Part shown: positions 8,063 to 15,731 of the stretch, piece by piece
How positions within the stretch are numbered: position 1 is the first letter of the stretch
How the letters are laid out: each line of letters begins with the position of its first letter
Position numbers and translations under genes: made by a program
From: Bog-756 sp035949055
GTDB taxonomy: Bacteria; Actinomycetota; Acidimicrobiia; Acidimicrobiales; RAAP-2
Direction: 5' to 3'
Assembly (NCBI GenBank): GCA_035949055.1
Contig: DASZIO010000036.1
Span: 5,668-69,667 of the forward strand
DNA length: 64,000 bases
Notes under the pieces: generated by a model
The model's input: the letters and a program-made list of their open reading frames with translations, nothing else
Databases searched by the model: none
Told to the model about the DNA's origin: nothing

Positions 8063-8531
8063 ATGAGTTTCTACGTGTTGGTTCCGGGAGCCGGCGGGGA
8101 CGCGTGGTACTCGTCAACCCCAGATTCCCCTTCCGGGCGAGACCGCCGGAGACTGGTGGGGAGACACCGGGGTCGAACAGGCCCGCATCGCGGCCGCGGC
8201 CGATTTCGGATACCCGGAAGCCTTCGAGGTGACCACCTACTTCCTCCACGACGTCCCGGCTGAGACCCTGGCCGACGGGGCGGAGCACGATCGGCCTGAA
8301 GCCGACATCGTCTTCAGCCAGTCCTGCGACGTCCCACACTGGTCCAACGTCCGGACGCGGGTCGTCGCCGGACTGGACGACCGGTTCTTCCCGGTCGACT
8401 TCCAACGCCAGGTGGCCCGCCAACGTCTCGGCATCGAGATGGACGTCATCCCGGGTGGCCACCTCCTCGCCCTGGCCGACCCATCGGGCCTGGCCCACTA
8501 CCTCGACCGCGACGCCGGCCTCCCCGGCTAG
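8063..8531 (+). pseudogene. Remnant of an alpha/beta hydrolase with internal deletion and frameshift
   Basis: Frame 1 starts MSFYVLVPGAGGDAWY at 8063, the usual first strand and oxyanion turn of short esterase-like hydrolases, then turns to nonsense. From 8124 a second frame (+1) reads IPLPGETAGDWWGDTG, YFLHDVPAETLA, TRVVAGLDDRFFPVDFQRQ and IPGGHLLALADP up to the stop at 8531. That is the normal cap and C-terminal half, including the Asp and His of the triad. The nucleophile Ser region between them, about 60-80 codons, is missing. A deletion joined out of frame explains both facts. The C-terminal part could still be translated from 8229, but it could not be catalytic. Confidence 0.75.
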
Positions 8532-8541
8532 GCGCCGCCCT

Positions 8542-9810
8542 TCAGATGGGCTCGTAACACCGGGAGAACCAGCGGGACACTTCGGTGCGGGCCGTCAAGG
8601 CACGACCCAACGACGTGGCTGCGGTCGCCACACTCCGGGCGCGACCGGGAGCCGCCCCCTCCAGCAGCTCGTTCCAGAAGATCCCCCAGCCGCCGGCCAA
8701 CGCGTCGCCCACCACCGGCGCAGTAAGGAGACGGCCCACCGCGGCCACGGCTCTCGGGTGCGGGACCAAGGTTGCATGCACGGCGGCGGTGATGCGCTGG
8801 TACGGGAGATGCGTCTCGGCCAAGCGGCGCCGGTAGATGGCGGCGGCGTTCGCCGGACGTCGGAGGATGGCCTCGGCGGCCGCCCGCCCGCTGGTCATGG
8901 CCTGGGCGATGCCTTCCCCCTGCAGCGGATTCACCAGGCCCGCCGCGTCCCCGACCAGCAGTACCCGCCCCGAGGCGGGGGTCGTCCCGACCATGCCCAT
9001 CTTGAGCCACCCGCCGAGACGCCGGGGCGGTACCGCGTCCCTCGGACTCGCCGCCAGCAGCCCGAGACCGACCAGGTGGTCGAGAAATGCCGGCAAGACC
9101 CGGACCGCGGCAGAGCCGGCTTGCCGATCGGCCAAGGTTCCGACCCCGACCCCCAGGTTGGCCATGCCGGCGGGGCCCGGAAAGATCCAGCCGTAGCCGG
9201 GAAAGGCCGCCCAGCGCTCTTGCTCCCAGAGCGCGATGGTCGGGAGCTCAACCGGTTGCTCGAGGTAGCTGCGCACGGCGAAGCCCCACAGCACACGACC
9301 GGCGTCGATCAATCCGGAGCATTCGGCCACGCGACTGGTGGCCCCGTCCGCGCCGACGACGAAGTCGGCATGGATCTCCTCACCCCCGGACAAGGCGAAC
9401 CCCTCGATGGCCTCGGCCGGACCGATCGGCCGGTGGGCCCGGCCCTCGAAGGGGATGGCACCGGCCTCGACGGCGACAGCTCGCAAGGCGTCGTCGAACC
9501 CCGCCCGGGTGACCGCCCGAGCCCGACCGGGGTACGAACGGCCCTCGAAGCACGGCAACCTGACCCGGCGACCTGTCGGGCCCACCACGACCATGTCGCC
9601 GACATCGTGACCGGGCGGCTCGGCGATGCCCAGGTCAGCCAGGACCTGCAGTCCCCTCGGACCGATGAGGTCGCCGCAGGCCTTGTCCCTCGGAAACCCC
9701 GCCTTGTCCACCAACGCGACCTCGGCCCCCCCCGTCGCGAGGACGGTGGCGGCGATGCTTCCGGCCGGCCCCGCCCCGACCACCAGTGCGTCGAACCGCC
9801 TCGAGCTCAT
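8542..9810 (-). CDS. Geranylgeranyl reductase family FAD-dependent oxidoreductase
   Basis: 422 aa flavoprotein predicted to saturate isoprenoid double bonds. The N-terminal FAD fingerprint is ALVVGAGPAGSIAATVLA. The family motif RDKACGDLIGPRGL follows near residue 42. The second FAD motif RVLLVGDAAGLVNPLQGEGI, with the diagnostic 'GDAAG.v.P..GEGI', lies near 285. It is divergent (57 bp) from a MenG-type methyltransferase. This is the setting of mycobacterial MenJ (Rv0561c), which reduces one isoprene unit of menaquinone. The specific role in menaquinone tailoring is therefore likely, but archaeal-type lipid reduction is not excluded. Confidence 0.85.
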   Translation of the reverse strand: MSSRRFDALVVGAGPAGSIAATVLATGGAEVALVDKAGFPRDKACGDLIGPRGLQVLADLGIAEPPGHDVGDMVVVGPTGRRVRLPCFEGRSYPGRARAVTRAGFDDALRAVAVEAGAIPFEGRAHRPIGPAEAIEGFALSGGEEIHADFVVGADGATSRVAECSGLIDAGRVLWGFAVRSYLEQPVELPTIALWEQERWAAFPGYGWIFPGPAGMANLGVGVGTLADRQAGSAAVRVLPAFLDHLVGLGLLAASPRDAVPPRRLGGWLKMGMVGTTPASGRVLLVGDAAGLVNPLQGEGIAQAMTSGRAAAEAILRRPANAAAIYRRRLAETHLPYQRITAAVHATLVPHPRAVAAVGRLLTAPVVGDALAGGWGIFWNELLEGAAPGRARSVATAATSLGRALTARTEVSRWFSRCYEPI

Positions 9811-9867
9811 TCGAACCTCCCGGGCGCCGACCGCCTACGGTGAGATCTTCGCACCCGAGGAGGCGCA

Positions 9868-10602
9868 GTGGAGACCCTGGACCCCGTCGATCCGAACCGG
9901 TTCGCACAGGAGCTGTTCTCTCCACTCCCCGACCGCTACGACCGTCTGGCCGAGTGGCTCTCCCTGGGTCAGAACGGCCGGTGGCGGCGAGCCATGGTCG
10001 ATCGCATCGTGCCGGCCCGTCCCGGGCTCGTCCTCGACGTGGCGTCGGGGCCCGCCGGTGTGGCGCTCGAGCTGGCCCACCGGACCGGAGCCCGGGTGGT
10101 GGGCATCGATCTCACGCTCGACATGCTGCGCCAGGGCCGGCGCACGATCGGCGCCCAGGGGGAGGCCGACCGGATTCAGCTGGTCGCGGGCCGGGCCGAG
10201 CAGATGCCATTCGCCGACCGCACCTTTGACGCCCTCACCTTCACCTACCTGTTGCGCTATGTGGACGACCCCCAGGCCACGCTCATCGAGCTGGCCCGAG
10301 TGGTGCAACCCGGGGCCACCGTGGCCAGTCTCGAGTTCCTTGTGCCGAAGAGCCTGTTCTGGAGAGGCTGGTGGTGGGGCTATACCCGGCTCCTGCTCCC
10401 GGTGGGCGGGCTCGTCGCCGGCGGGAGGGCGTGGTTCGACGTAGGCCGGTTCCTCGGGCCGAACATCTCGGCCCATTACCGGCGGTACCCGTTGGACTGG
10501 ACCGAGGCGGCGTGGCGGCGGGCCGGCTTCGTCGATGTGGGAGCCCGACGGATGAGCCTGGGCGGCGGACTGGTCATGTGGGGGCGGCGCGCCGATGGCT
10601 GA
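9868..10602 (+). CDS. menG: Demethylmenaquinone methyltransferase (UbiE/MenG family)
   Basis: 244 aa SAM-dependent C-methyltransferase; last step of menaquinone synthesis. Typical order: FSPLPDRYDRLAEWLSLGQNGRWRR start, glycine-rich SAM motif I LVLDVASGPAGVALELA near 51, acidic loop GIDLTLDML, then FDALTFTYLLRYVDDP and a late YRRYPLDWTEAAWRRAGF. GTG start with AGGAGG five bases upstream. The next gene overlaps its 3' end by 8 bp, so the two are translationally coupled. Compared with canonical MenG the C-terminal 70 residues are divergent, so a paralogue acting on another quinone or lipid is possible. Confidence 0.85.
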   Translation: METLDPVDPNRFAQELFSPLPDRYDRLAEWLSLGQNGRWRRAMVDRIVPARPGLVLDVASGPAGVALELAHRTGARVVGIDLTLDMLRQGRRTIGAQGEADRIQLVAGRAEQMPFADRTFDALTFTYLLRYVDDPQATLIELARVVQPGATVASLEFLVPKSLFWRGWWWGYTRLLLPVGGLVAGGRAWFDVGRFLGPNISAHYRRYPLDWTEAAWRRAGFVDVGARRMSLGGGLVMWGRRADG

Positions 10603-11359
10603 GGCTCCGGCCGAACCACCCGCCGACCCGGGCGGCGAGCACCGCCCGGCGTACTACGCGGTGCGCGGCGGAGGGTGGCGGGACTGGTGGACGCTCCTCC
10701 ACCCGCCCTATACGGCCTGGCACCTGGGGTACGTGGTCATCGGCGCCTGTCTCGCTCCGGTGGTCAACGCCACCAGGTTGATCGCCACGCTGGTCGCCTT
10801 CTTCCTCGCCGTCGGCCTGGCCGCCCACGCGCTCGACGAGCTGCACGGCCGGCCGCTGCGGACGGAGATCCCTAGCGGCGTGCTCTTCGCCGTGGCCGCG
10901 GCCGCTCTGGTCGGTGCCACGGTGGTGGGCGCGATCGGCGTCGTCCAAGTGGGGTGGGCGCTGATCCCCTTCCTCATCATCGGCCCGGTGTTGGTGGTCG
11001 GCTACAACTTCGAGCTCCTCGGCGGTGCCCTCCACAATGACGCCGGGTTCGCCGCCAGTTGGGGGGCCTTTCCCGTCCTCACCGCCTACGTGGCCCAGAC
11101 CGGGACGCTGGCCGTGGCCCCATGGATTGCCGCCGCCGGCGCCTTCGCCCTGTCGGCCGGCCAGCGAGCGCTCAGCACCCCGGCCCGGTTGCTCCGGCGG
11201 AGGGCCACCCAGGTGGAGGGCTCGATCACCCTGTCCGACGGCAATTCGGTACCGGTCAACCCGGTAACGCTGCTCGGCCCCCTCGAACGGGCGCTGCGAG
11301 CCACGGCATGGGCGGTCGTACTGGTGGCCGCCTCCCTGGCTGTGGCCCGACTCACGTGA
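10595..11359 (+). CDS. Polytopic membrane protein, possibly UbiA-like, coupled to menG
   Basis: 254 aa with about seven hydrophobic stretches. The front part reads LHPPYTAWHLGYVVIGACLAP, then AAHALDELHGRPLRTEIPSG. That segment sits where UbiA prenyltransferases have their Asp-rich NDxxDxxxD loop and the downstream 'kPdRPiPsG', but here only DEL and RP-IPSG remain. I therefore read it as a UbiA-fold relative lacking the full metal-binding motif, or an unrelated membrane protein that mimics it. The 8-bp overlap with menG and the nearby reductase suggest a role in quinone or prenyl-lipid metabolism. No firm function. Confidence 0.6.
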   Translation: MAEAPAEPPADPGGEHRPAYYAVRGGGWRDWWTLLHPPYTAWHLGYVVIGACLAPVVNATRLIATLVAFFLAVGLAAHALDELHGRPLRTEIPSGVLFAVAAAALVGATVVGAIGVVQVGWALIPFLIIGPVLVVGYNFELLGGALHNDAGFAASWGAFPVLTAYVAQTGTLAVAPWIAAAGAFALSAGQRALSTPARLLRRRATQVEGSITLSDGNSVPVNPVTLLGPLERALRATAWAVVLVAASLAVARLT

Positions 11360-11418
11360 CCGTTCGGTCGGTCGCGGTCGTGGGTGGCCCTCGCCGAAGG
11401 CCTGGCCCTCGGAGTACC

Positions 11419-12654
11419 TTGACGGACGTGGACAGCGACCGGTTCGGTGACGTCGATTTCGACCGATTCCACCGGGACGAGCTGCCCGCACTCCTCGACG
11501 TGTGTCGTCCGTTGTTCTCAGATTCCGATCTCGCCGTGGTGCAGCCGCTGGCGTTTCGCCTCGACGATGGCCGCTCCTACACGTATGTGCCGACAGGACG
11601 TTCGTTCTCGGTCGAACCGGGCATCGATCGCGCTCACAGCGTCGTGGAGATGGCCTATGAGCCGTGGCGCGCGTTTCGGTGGGAACTCCGGTCGTCGTTC
11701 GCGCTGCTCTATGCCCAAGAGCTCGCCGTGACCCGCGGCAGCTTCGGGCAACTGGTGCGGTGGGAGCCCGCCCTCCGGGGCGCGTTCGACGGCCAGCAGA
11801 CCTACGACGTCGACGATCCACCGCCCGTGCTCGACGCCAATGGCCAGGACCTCGATGTCGGTCGGACGTTCACCCTGGACGAACCGGAGGAGGAGCTGGC
11901 GGACTTCCTCGGGCGCGCCGGATACCTCCACCTGCGCCACGTCATGGAGCCCGACGAGATCGAGGCACTGCGACAGGATGTGGTCACGGCAGTGGCACAG
12001 GCCCGTCCTGACGACCGGCGGTCGTGGTGGACCCTGGCCGACGGCCACGAGGTTTGCAGCCGGGTGAATTACCTGAACGACCAGTCCGAACGGGTGGCTT
12101 CCCTCGGAGCGGACGACCGCTTCCTCCGCATCGGCCGACTCGGCGGACCCGATCTCCGTGACGCCCCGGACCGGCTGGACGGGAACGGGGTGGTGATCAA
12201 GGTCCCGGGCGCCACCGAGGGCCTTGCCGATCTTCCCTGGCACCGCGACTGCGGCATGGGCGGCCATCCGGTGAAGTGCCCCATGCTCAACGTGGGCATC
12301 CAGCTGGACCCGGCGACGGCCGAGAGCGGCCAGCTGCAGATGATCCCCGGCTCGCATCTCGGCACCTCGCGGCTCCCCGGACCGCGGGAGTCGGAACAGC
12401 TACCCGTCGTGGCCCTGACGACCGAGCCCGGCGACGTGACCGTCCACTTCGGGCACACGCTCCATGCCGCCCCGCCTCCCACCGATCCGGAGGCCACGGG
12501 GCGGCGCGCGCTGTACCTCTCCCTCGTTCCTCCCATGACCTTCGAGATGATCGGGCCGGGCCAGGGTTACAACGACGTCCTCTTCACCAGCGACGCCGGA
12601 CGCGTCCAACATGTCGACCGCCTGCGCCGGCGCGCCGCCCCGCACGGCGGGTAG
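11419..12654 (+). CDS. Phytanoyl-CoA dioxygenase (PhyH) family protein
   Basis: 411 aa from the TTG at 11419 (GGAG four bases upstream); GTG at 11428 is the alternative. The C-terminal ~260 residues are a PhyH-type Fe(II)/2-oxoglutarate oxygenase. LADFLGRAGYLHLRHVMEPDEI opens the jelly roll. LPWHRDCGMGG supplies the HxD iron pair. GQLQMIPGSHLGTSR is the family turn, and FGHTLHAAPPP carries the distal His, followed by the Arg (TGRRALYLSL) that would bind 2-oxoglutarate. The N-terminal ~150 residues are an unrecognised extension with 'HSVVEMAYEPWRAFRWELRSS'. Substrate unknown; probably hydroxylates a lipid or natural product. Confidence 0.8.
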   Translation: MTDVDSDRFGDVDFDRFHRDELPALLDVCRPLFSDSDLAVVQPLAFRLDDGRSYTYVPTGRSFSVEPGIDRAHSVVEMAYEPWRAFRWELRSSFALLYAQELAVTRGSFGQLVRWEPALRGAFDGQQTYDVDDPPPVLDANGQDLDVGRTFTLDEPEEELADFLGRAGYLHLRHVMEPDEIEALRQDVVTAVAQARPDDRRSWWTLADGHEVCSRVNYLNDQSERVASLGADDRFLRIGRLGGPDLRDAPDRLDGNGVVIKVPGATEGLADLPWHRDCGMGGHPVKCPMLNVGIQLDPATAESGQLQMIPGSHLGTSRLPGPRESEQLPVVALTTEPGDVTVHFGHTLHAAPPPTDPEATGRRALYLSLVPPMTFEMIGPGQGYNDVLFTSDAGRVQHVDRLRRRAAPHGG

Positions 12655-12674
12655 GGCGCGAAGCCCGATCGGCC

Positions 12675-13031
12675 TCAACCCCAACCCAGCTCCTTCAGGC
12701 GGCCGTCGTCGATGCCGAAATGGTGGCCGACCTCGTGGATCACCGTCTTGCGCACCATCTCAACCACCTCTCCCGACGTCTGGCAGCTGTGGCAGATGGT
12801 CGCCATGTAGATGGTGATCCGATCGGGGACGATCGCGGTGTAGTGGTTGCCCCGACGGGTAAGAGGAATGCCCTCGTACAGGCCGAGGAGAGAGCCCGGC
12901 GGGCTCGTCTCGTCGACCACCACGGCGACATTGTCCATCTGACGGCGGAGGTCCGGAGGAATCCTGTCGAGTGCGTCGGAGACCAGCTGCTCGAATTCCT
13001 CGACCGGCAGGGCGACCATGGCCGACATCAT
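12675..13031 (-). CDS. Zincin-like metallopeptidase (Zincin_1 family)
   Basis: 118 aa, the normal size for this small family. The metal site is VIHEVGHHFGIDDGRL with H99, E100 and H103 in an HExxHxxxxD arrangement. Upstream strands read VAVVVDETSPPGSLLGLYEGIPLT and DRITIYMATIC, both typical of Zincin_1. There is no signal peptide, so it should act in the cytoplasm. Substrate unknown. Two consecutive ATG codons start the gene; either may be used. It lies downstream of the AGPS-like gene on the same strand, separated by a tandem-repeat block. Confidence 0.85.
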   Translation of the reverse strand: MMSAMVALPVEEFEQLVSDALDRIPPDLRRQMDNVAVVVDETSPPGSLLGLYEGIPLTRRGNHYTAIVPDRITIYMATICHSCQTSGEVVEMVRKTVIHEVGHHFGIDDGRLKELGWG

Positions 13032-13092
13032 GCCTCGCCTGGGCCGACATCGTGACTCGCCACGACCCGGTCGGAAGCTCCGAGCCGTGGCC

Positions 13093-13199
13093 TCGAACAG
13101 GTCGAACAGGTCGAACAGGTCGGCGGGTCGAACAGGTCGGCGGGTTCGAACAGGTCGGCGGGTCGAACAGGTCGGCGGGTCGAACAGGTCAGCAGTCGA
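13093..13199. repeat. Short tandem repeats (9- and 17-bp units) at the 3' end of the AGPS-like gene
   Basis: Two 9-bp units TCGAACAGG are followed by four 17-bp units TCGAACAGGTCGGCGGG (one with an extra T), then degenerate copies ending in the AGPS-like gene. The last copy is the gene's own 3' end: the codons for VLFDC-stop are built from the same TCGAACAG core. The array thus looks like slippage-driven duplication of the gene terminus into the spacer. Confidence 0.85.
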
Positions 13200-14793
13200 A
13201 CAGCACGCCCGGGTTGAGCATCCCGTCGGGATCGACGGCCCGCTTGGCGGCGCGCAATTGGGCGGCGAACAGCTCGGGGCGTTGGCGGTCGTATCCGGGA
13301 CGGTGGTCCCGCCCGACCGCGTGGTGGTGGGTCACGGTGCCTCCCTCTCGCTCGATCACGTCCATCATCTCCGCCTTGACCGCCGACCACTGCTCGAGCC
13401 GACCGGAAGGGTGCGCCGGTGCGAGCACCGTGAAATACGGCGCGGCGCCGTCCGGGTAGACGTGGGTCAGGCGACAGGTGACCAACCCGGGCCACGCCCC
13501 CACCGACCGAAGCACCTGCTCGGCTGCCGAACGGATGCGATCGACGAACAGTGCAAAGCGATCCCAGGTGATCGCGGTCTCGAATGTCTCGCTGATGAGA
13601 CCCAGGCTGACGAGCGCATCGCGCAGGTACGGGGCCCGCAGGAAGGTGGACCGCCACCGATCAGCCGTGTCGCGTCCGACGCCGTCCTCGTCGCGCTGAC
13701 TCCGCGTGCGTGGCTCGAAGGACCCGCGGTGGTCTTCGACAACGGTCGCTGCCCGCGACCGGGCTCCCTCGACCGGGTGATCGCCCGACTCGAACCCGAC
13801 CAGGAGCAAATGGGCGGACCCGTCACCGGTGCCGCTGATCAGTGCCTCGGTGGCGTCGAGCAGCCGGCAGTTCGAGGGCCAGAGCCCGGACTGGGCGAGC
13901 GCCCTCGCCGCCTCCGCCCCCGAATCGAAGGAGTCGAACCGGGCCACCCCGCTCGCCCGGAAGCAGGGCCGGTCCTGCAGGCGCATCCATGCTTCAGTGA
14001 TCACCCCGAAGGTCCCCTCCGATCCGAGCATGAGCCTGTCCGGTGACGGCCCCGCTCCGGAGCCGGGCAGTCGCCGCGATTCCCACACTCCCTGGGGGGT
14101 GACCGCTCGCATGGACTCGACGAAGTCGTCGATATGGGTGTGCAGCGTGGCGAAGTGACCGGCCGATCGGGTGGCCAGCCATCCGCCGAGGGACGAGACC
14201 TCGAAGCTCTGCGGAAAGTGCCGAAGGGTGAGACCGGATGATCGGAGTTGGTCCTCGAGCCCGGGTCCGAGGGCGCCGGCCTGAATGCGGGCCGCCCGCG
14301 ACGTGCGGTCGATCTCGAGCACGCGGTCGAGGCGTCCCAGGTCGCAGCTGATGACCGGTCGATCGTCGCCGAGCGGTGCCTCGACGCCACCAACGACCGA
14401 AGAGCCGCCGCCGTAGGGGATCACCACCGCCCCCGCCTCCGCGGCCCAGTCGAGCACGGCCACGACACCGGCCTCATCGGGCGGAAAGGCAACCACGTCA
14501 GGCGGCCGTTCCCATCGACGTTCGAGGGCGCGCACAACGTCGCGGTAGGACTTGCCGTAGGTATGGCCGGCTCGGGTCAGATCGTCGCCCCGGCACCATT
14601 CGGCGAGGGTGGTTGGCGGCACCATACGAGGACGGTCGAGGACGATCTCAGCGGGTCCGGGAGGTTCGACCGGTTCGAGCGCATCGTCCCCGAGCAACGG
14701 CTGCACCCGGGTCCCCAGTTCCCTCTGGTCCGCCGGGGTGAGGCCCTCGCCCTCGTAGCCCCATCCCCAGAAGCGGCGCGTGGCGGTCACCAT
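13189..14793 (-). CDS. FAD-binding oxidoreductase, alkyldihydroxyacetone-phosphate synthase-like
   Basis: 534 aa, close to the size of AGPS enzymes. Front marker: RRFWGWGYEGEGLT, then RAGHTYGKSYRDVVRALE in the substrate lid. The VAO-type FAD domain has VIPYGGGSSVVGGVE (pyrophosphate loop) and LTLRHFPQSFEVSSLGGW. The C-terminal cap ends VTHHHAVGRDHRPGY, where AGPS proteins have the active-site 'HHHG-G' motif. It is predicted to make ether lipids or to oxidise a related substrate; actinobacterial homologues are poorly characterised. The stop codon lies inside the tandem-repeat block (13093-13199). Confidence 0.8.
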   Translation of the reverse strand: MVTATRRFWGWGYEGEGLTPADQRELGTRVQPLLGDDALEPVEPPGPAEIVLDRPRMVPPTTLAEWCRGDDLTRAGHTYGKSYRDVVRALERRWERPPDVVAFPPDEAGVVAVLDWAAEAGAVVIPYGGGSSVVGGVEAPLGDDRPVISCDLGRLDRVLEIDRTSRAARIQAGALGPGLEDQLRSSGLTLRHFPQSFEVSSLGGWLATRSAGHFATLHTHIDDFVESMRAVTPQGVWESRRLPGSGAGPSPDRLMLGSEGTFGVITEAWMRLQDRPCFRASGVARFDSFDSGAEAARALAQSGLWPSNCRLLDATEALISGTGDGSAHLLLVGFESGDHPVEGARSRAATVVEDHRGSFEPRTRSQRDEDGVGRDTADRWRSTFLRAPYLRDALVSLGLISETFETAITWDRFALFVDRIRSAAEQVLRSVGAWPGLVTCRLTHVYPDGAAPYFTVLAPAHPSGRLEQWSAVKAEMMDVIEREGGTVTHHHAVGRDHRPGYDRQRPELFAAQLRAAKRAVDPDGMLNPGVLFDC

Positions 14794-14862
14794 GGCGGGA
14801 TGCTAGATCCGGTCCGTCCGGACCGGCGGTTGGCGGTGGGCCCACAACCCTACGATGAATCC

Positions 14863-15054
14863 GTGGCGGCGCCCGGAGTTGCAGGCTGCGTCTTGCGCCA
14901 CGGCGAGGTGGCCGAGCTGGAATACACCGGCACCCGGTGTCACCTCGGCGGCGCGGTCGACGGGACGACGGAGTGGGAGGCTGCCTCGCTCACGAAGCCG
15001 CGTCGCCCTTCCTCGCGATCGGGGCGATGGCGCGTTGATGTTCACCAACGGTGA
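14863..15054 (+). pseudogene. Remnant of a serine beta-lactamase/esterase family gene (N-terminal fragment)
   Basis: From GTG 14863 the frame reads VAAPGVAGCVLRHGEVAELE and then GGAVDGTTEWEAASLTKP. That is the N-terminus of class C-type beta-lactamase/esterases, with the SxxK active site at S42 and K45. After the Lys-Pro the frame becomes low-complexity and stops at 15054. Another frame continues plausibly for a dozen residues (SPFLAIGAMAR, from 15003) before a stop. The remaining ~300 residues of a normal family member are absent. I read this as a frameshifted and truncated remnant. The rest of the 14794-15147 interval shows no gene. Confidence 0.5.
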
Positions 15055-15147
15055 CGGCGGTAGGCACGCGTGCCGGACGTTCTGTCGTACCACCATCGGG
15101 GTGGATCCCTGGTGATGAGGCGCGACTTCGGACTGATGAACGGCTGA

Positions 15148-15666
15148 TCAATCGAGGATCGTGGTCCAACCCTCGCCCACCGGGGACATGAACACGGTGG
15201 TGAGCCTCATGACGCGATGGAGCCAGCGCCCGTCCACCCGGACGTACTCGTCGTCCTCGTAACCACACATCCAGTAGGACGACCCGTCCGGACGTCGGCA
15301 CGGGCTGAGGAGGTCCCAGCGCCCACGGGCGCTGTCCCCCTCGACCTCGATCCGGGGGTTCACGAAGAGATGGCGGGAGAAGATGAGGGTGGGCCGACGG
15401 AGCCGCTCCGCGATGGCGCGGCGCCCGGTCACCTCCCCGAGCCCCGGGCCTCCGTCCCAGATCCCGTCCTCGTCGAACAGCGACGCGATGCGTTCGGCCA
15501 GGCCGGCCATGATCTCGTCATCGGCCGGCCGGCCGCCCGGAAACCGGGCATCGACCAGCTCGCCGTAGCGAGCCTTGAGCGCCTGTAGTTCGAGCACTGC
15601 CTGGCAGTCGTCCAGGCGGCGGGCCAACCGGGCGACTTCGGCGACCAGCTCCTCGGTGGTGGGCAT
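15148..15666 (-). CDS. SnoaL-like (NTF2-fold) protein
   Basis: 172 aa cone-shaped alpha+beta-barrel domain. The first helix is LEDCQ-type (RLDDCQAVLELQALKARYGELVD). The barrel then reads LFDEDGIWDGGPGLGEVTGR, the 'F.pnPrI.V.GD.A.GRWDLL' strand, and WMCGYEDDEYVRVDGRW. This is the SnoaL_4 pattern found in small hydrolases, isomerases and hydroxylating-enzyme partners of steroid and polyketide metabolism. The start at 15666 has GGAGGAG upstream. A much longer open frame in the same phase overlaps the next gene and is rejected. Substrate unknown. Confidence 0.75.
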   Translation of the reverse strand: MPTTEELVAEVARLARRLDDCQAVLELQALKARYGELVDARFPGGRPADDEIMAGLAERIASLFDEDGIWDGGPGLGEVTGRRAIAERLRRPTLIFSRHLFVNPRIEVEGDSARGRWDLLSPCRRPDGSSYWMCGYEDDEYVRVDGRWLHRVMRLTTVFMSPVGEGWTTILD

Positions 15667-15731
15667 GCTGTCTCCTCCGCTCGGCGTCCGGCCCCAGTAT
15701 GGAGGGCCGCCGGCGCTCCGGAGGCCCGGGC

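Noticed and set aside
6648..8498. A 616-codon open frame antisense to DUF1214 and the hydrolase remnant
   Set aside because: Same shadow composition; no recognisable motif.
13093..13199. Possible CRISPR array
   Set aside because: Units are 9-17 bp, adjacent without unique spacers, and no cas genes are present.
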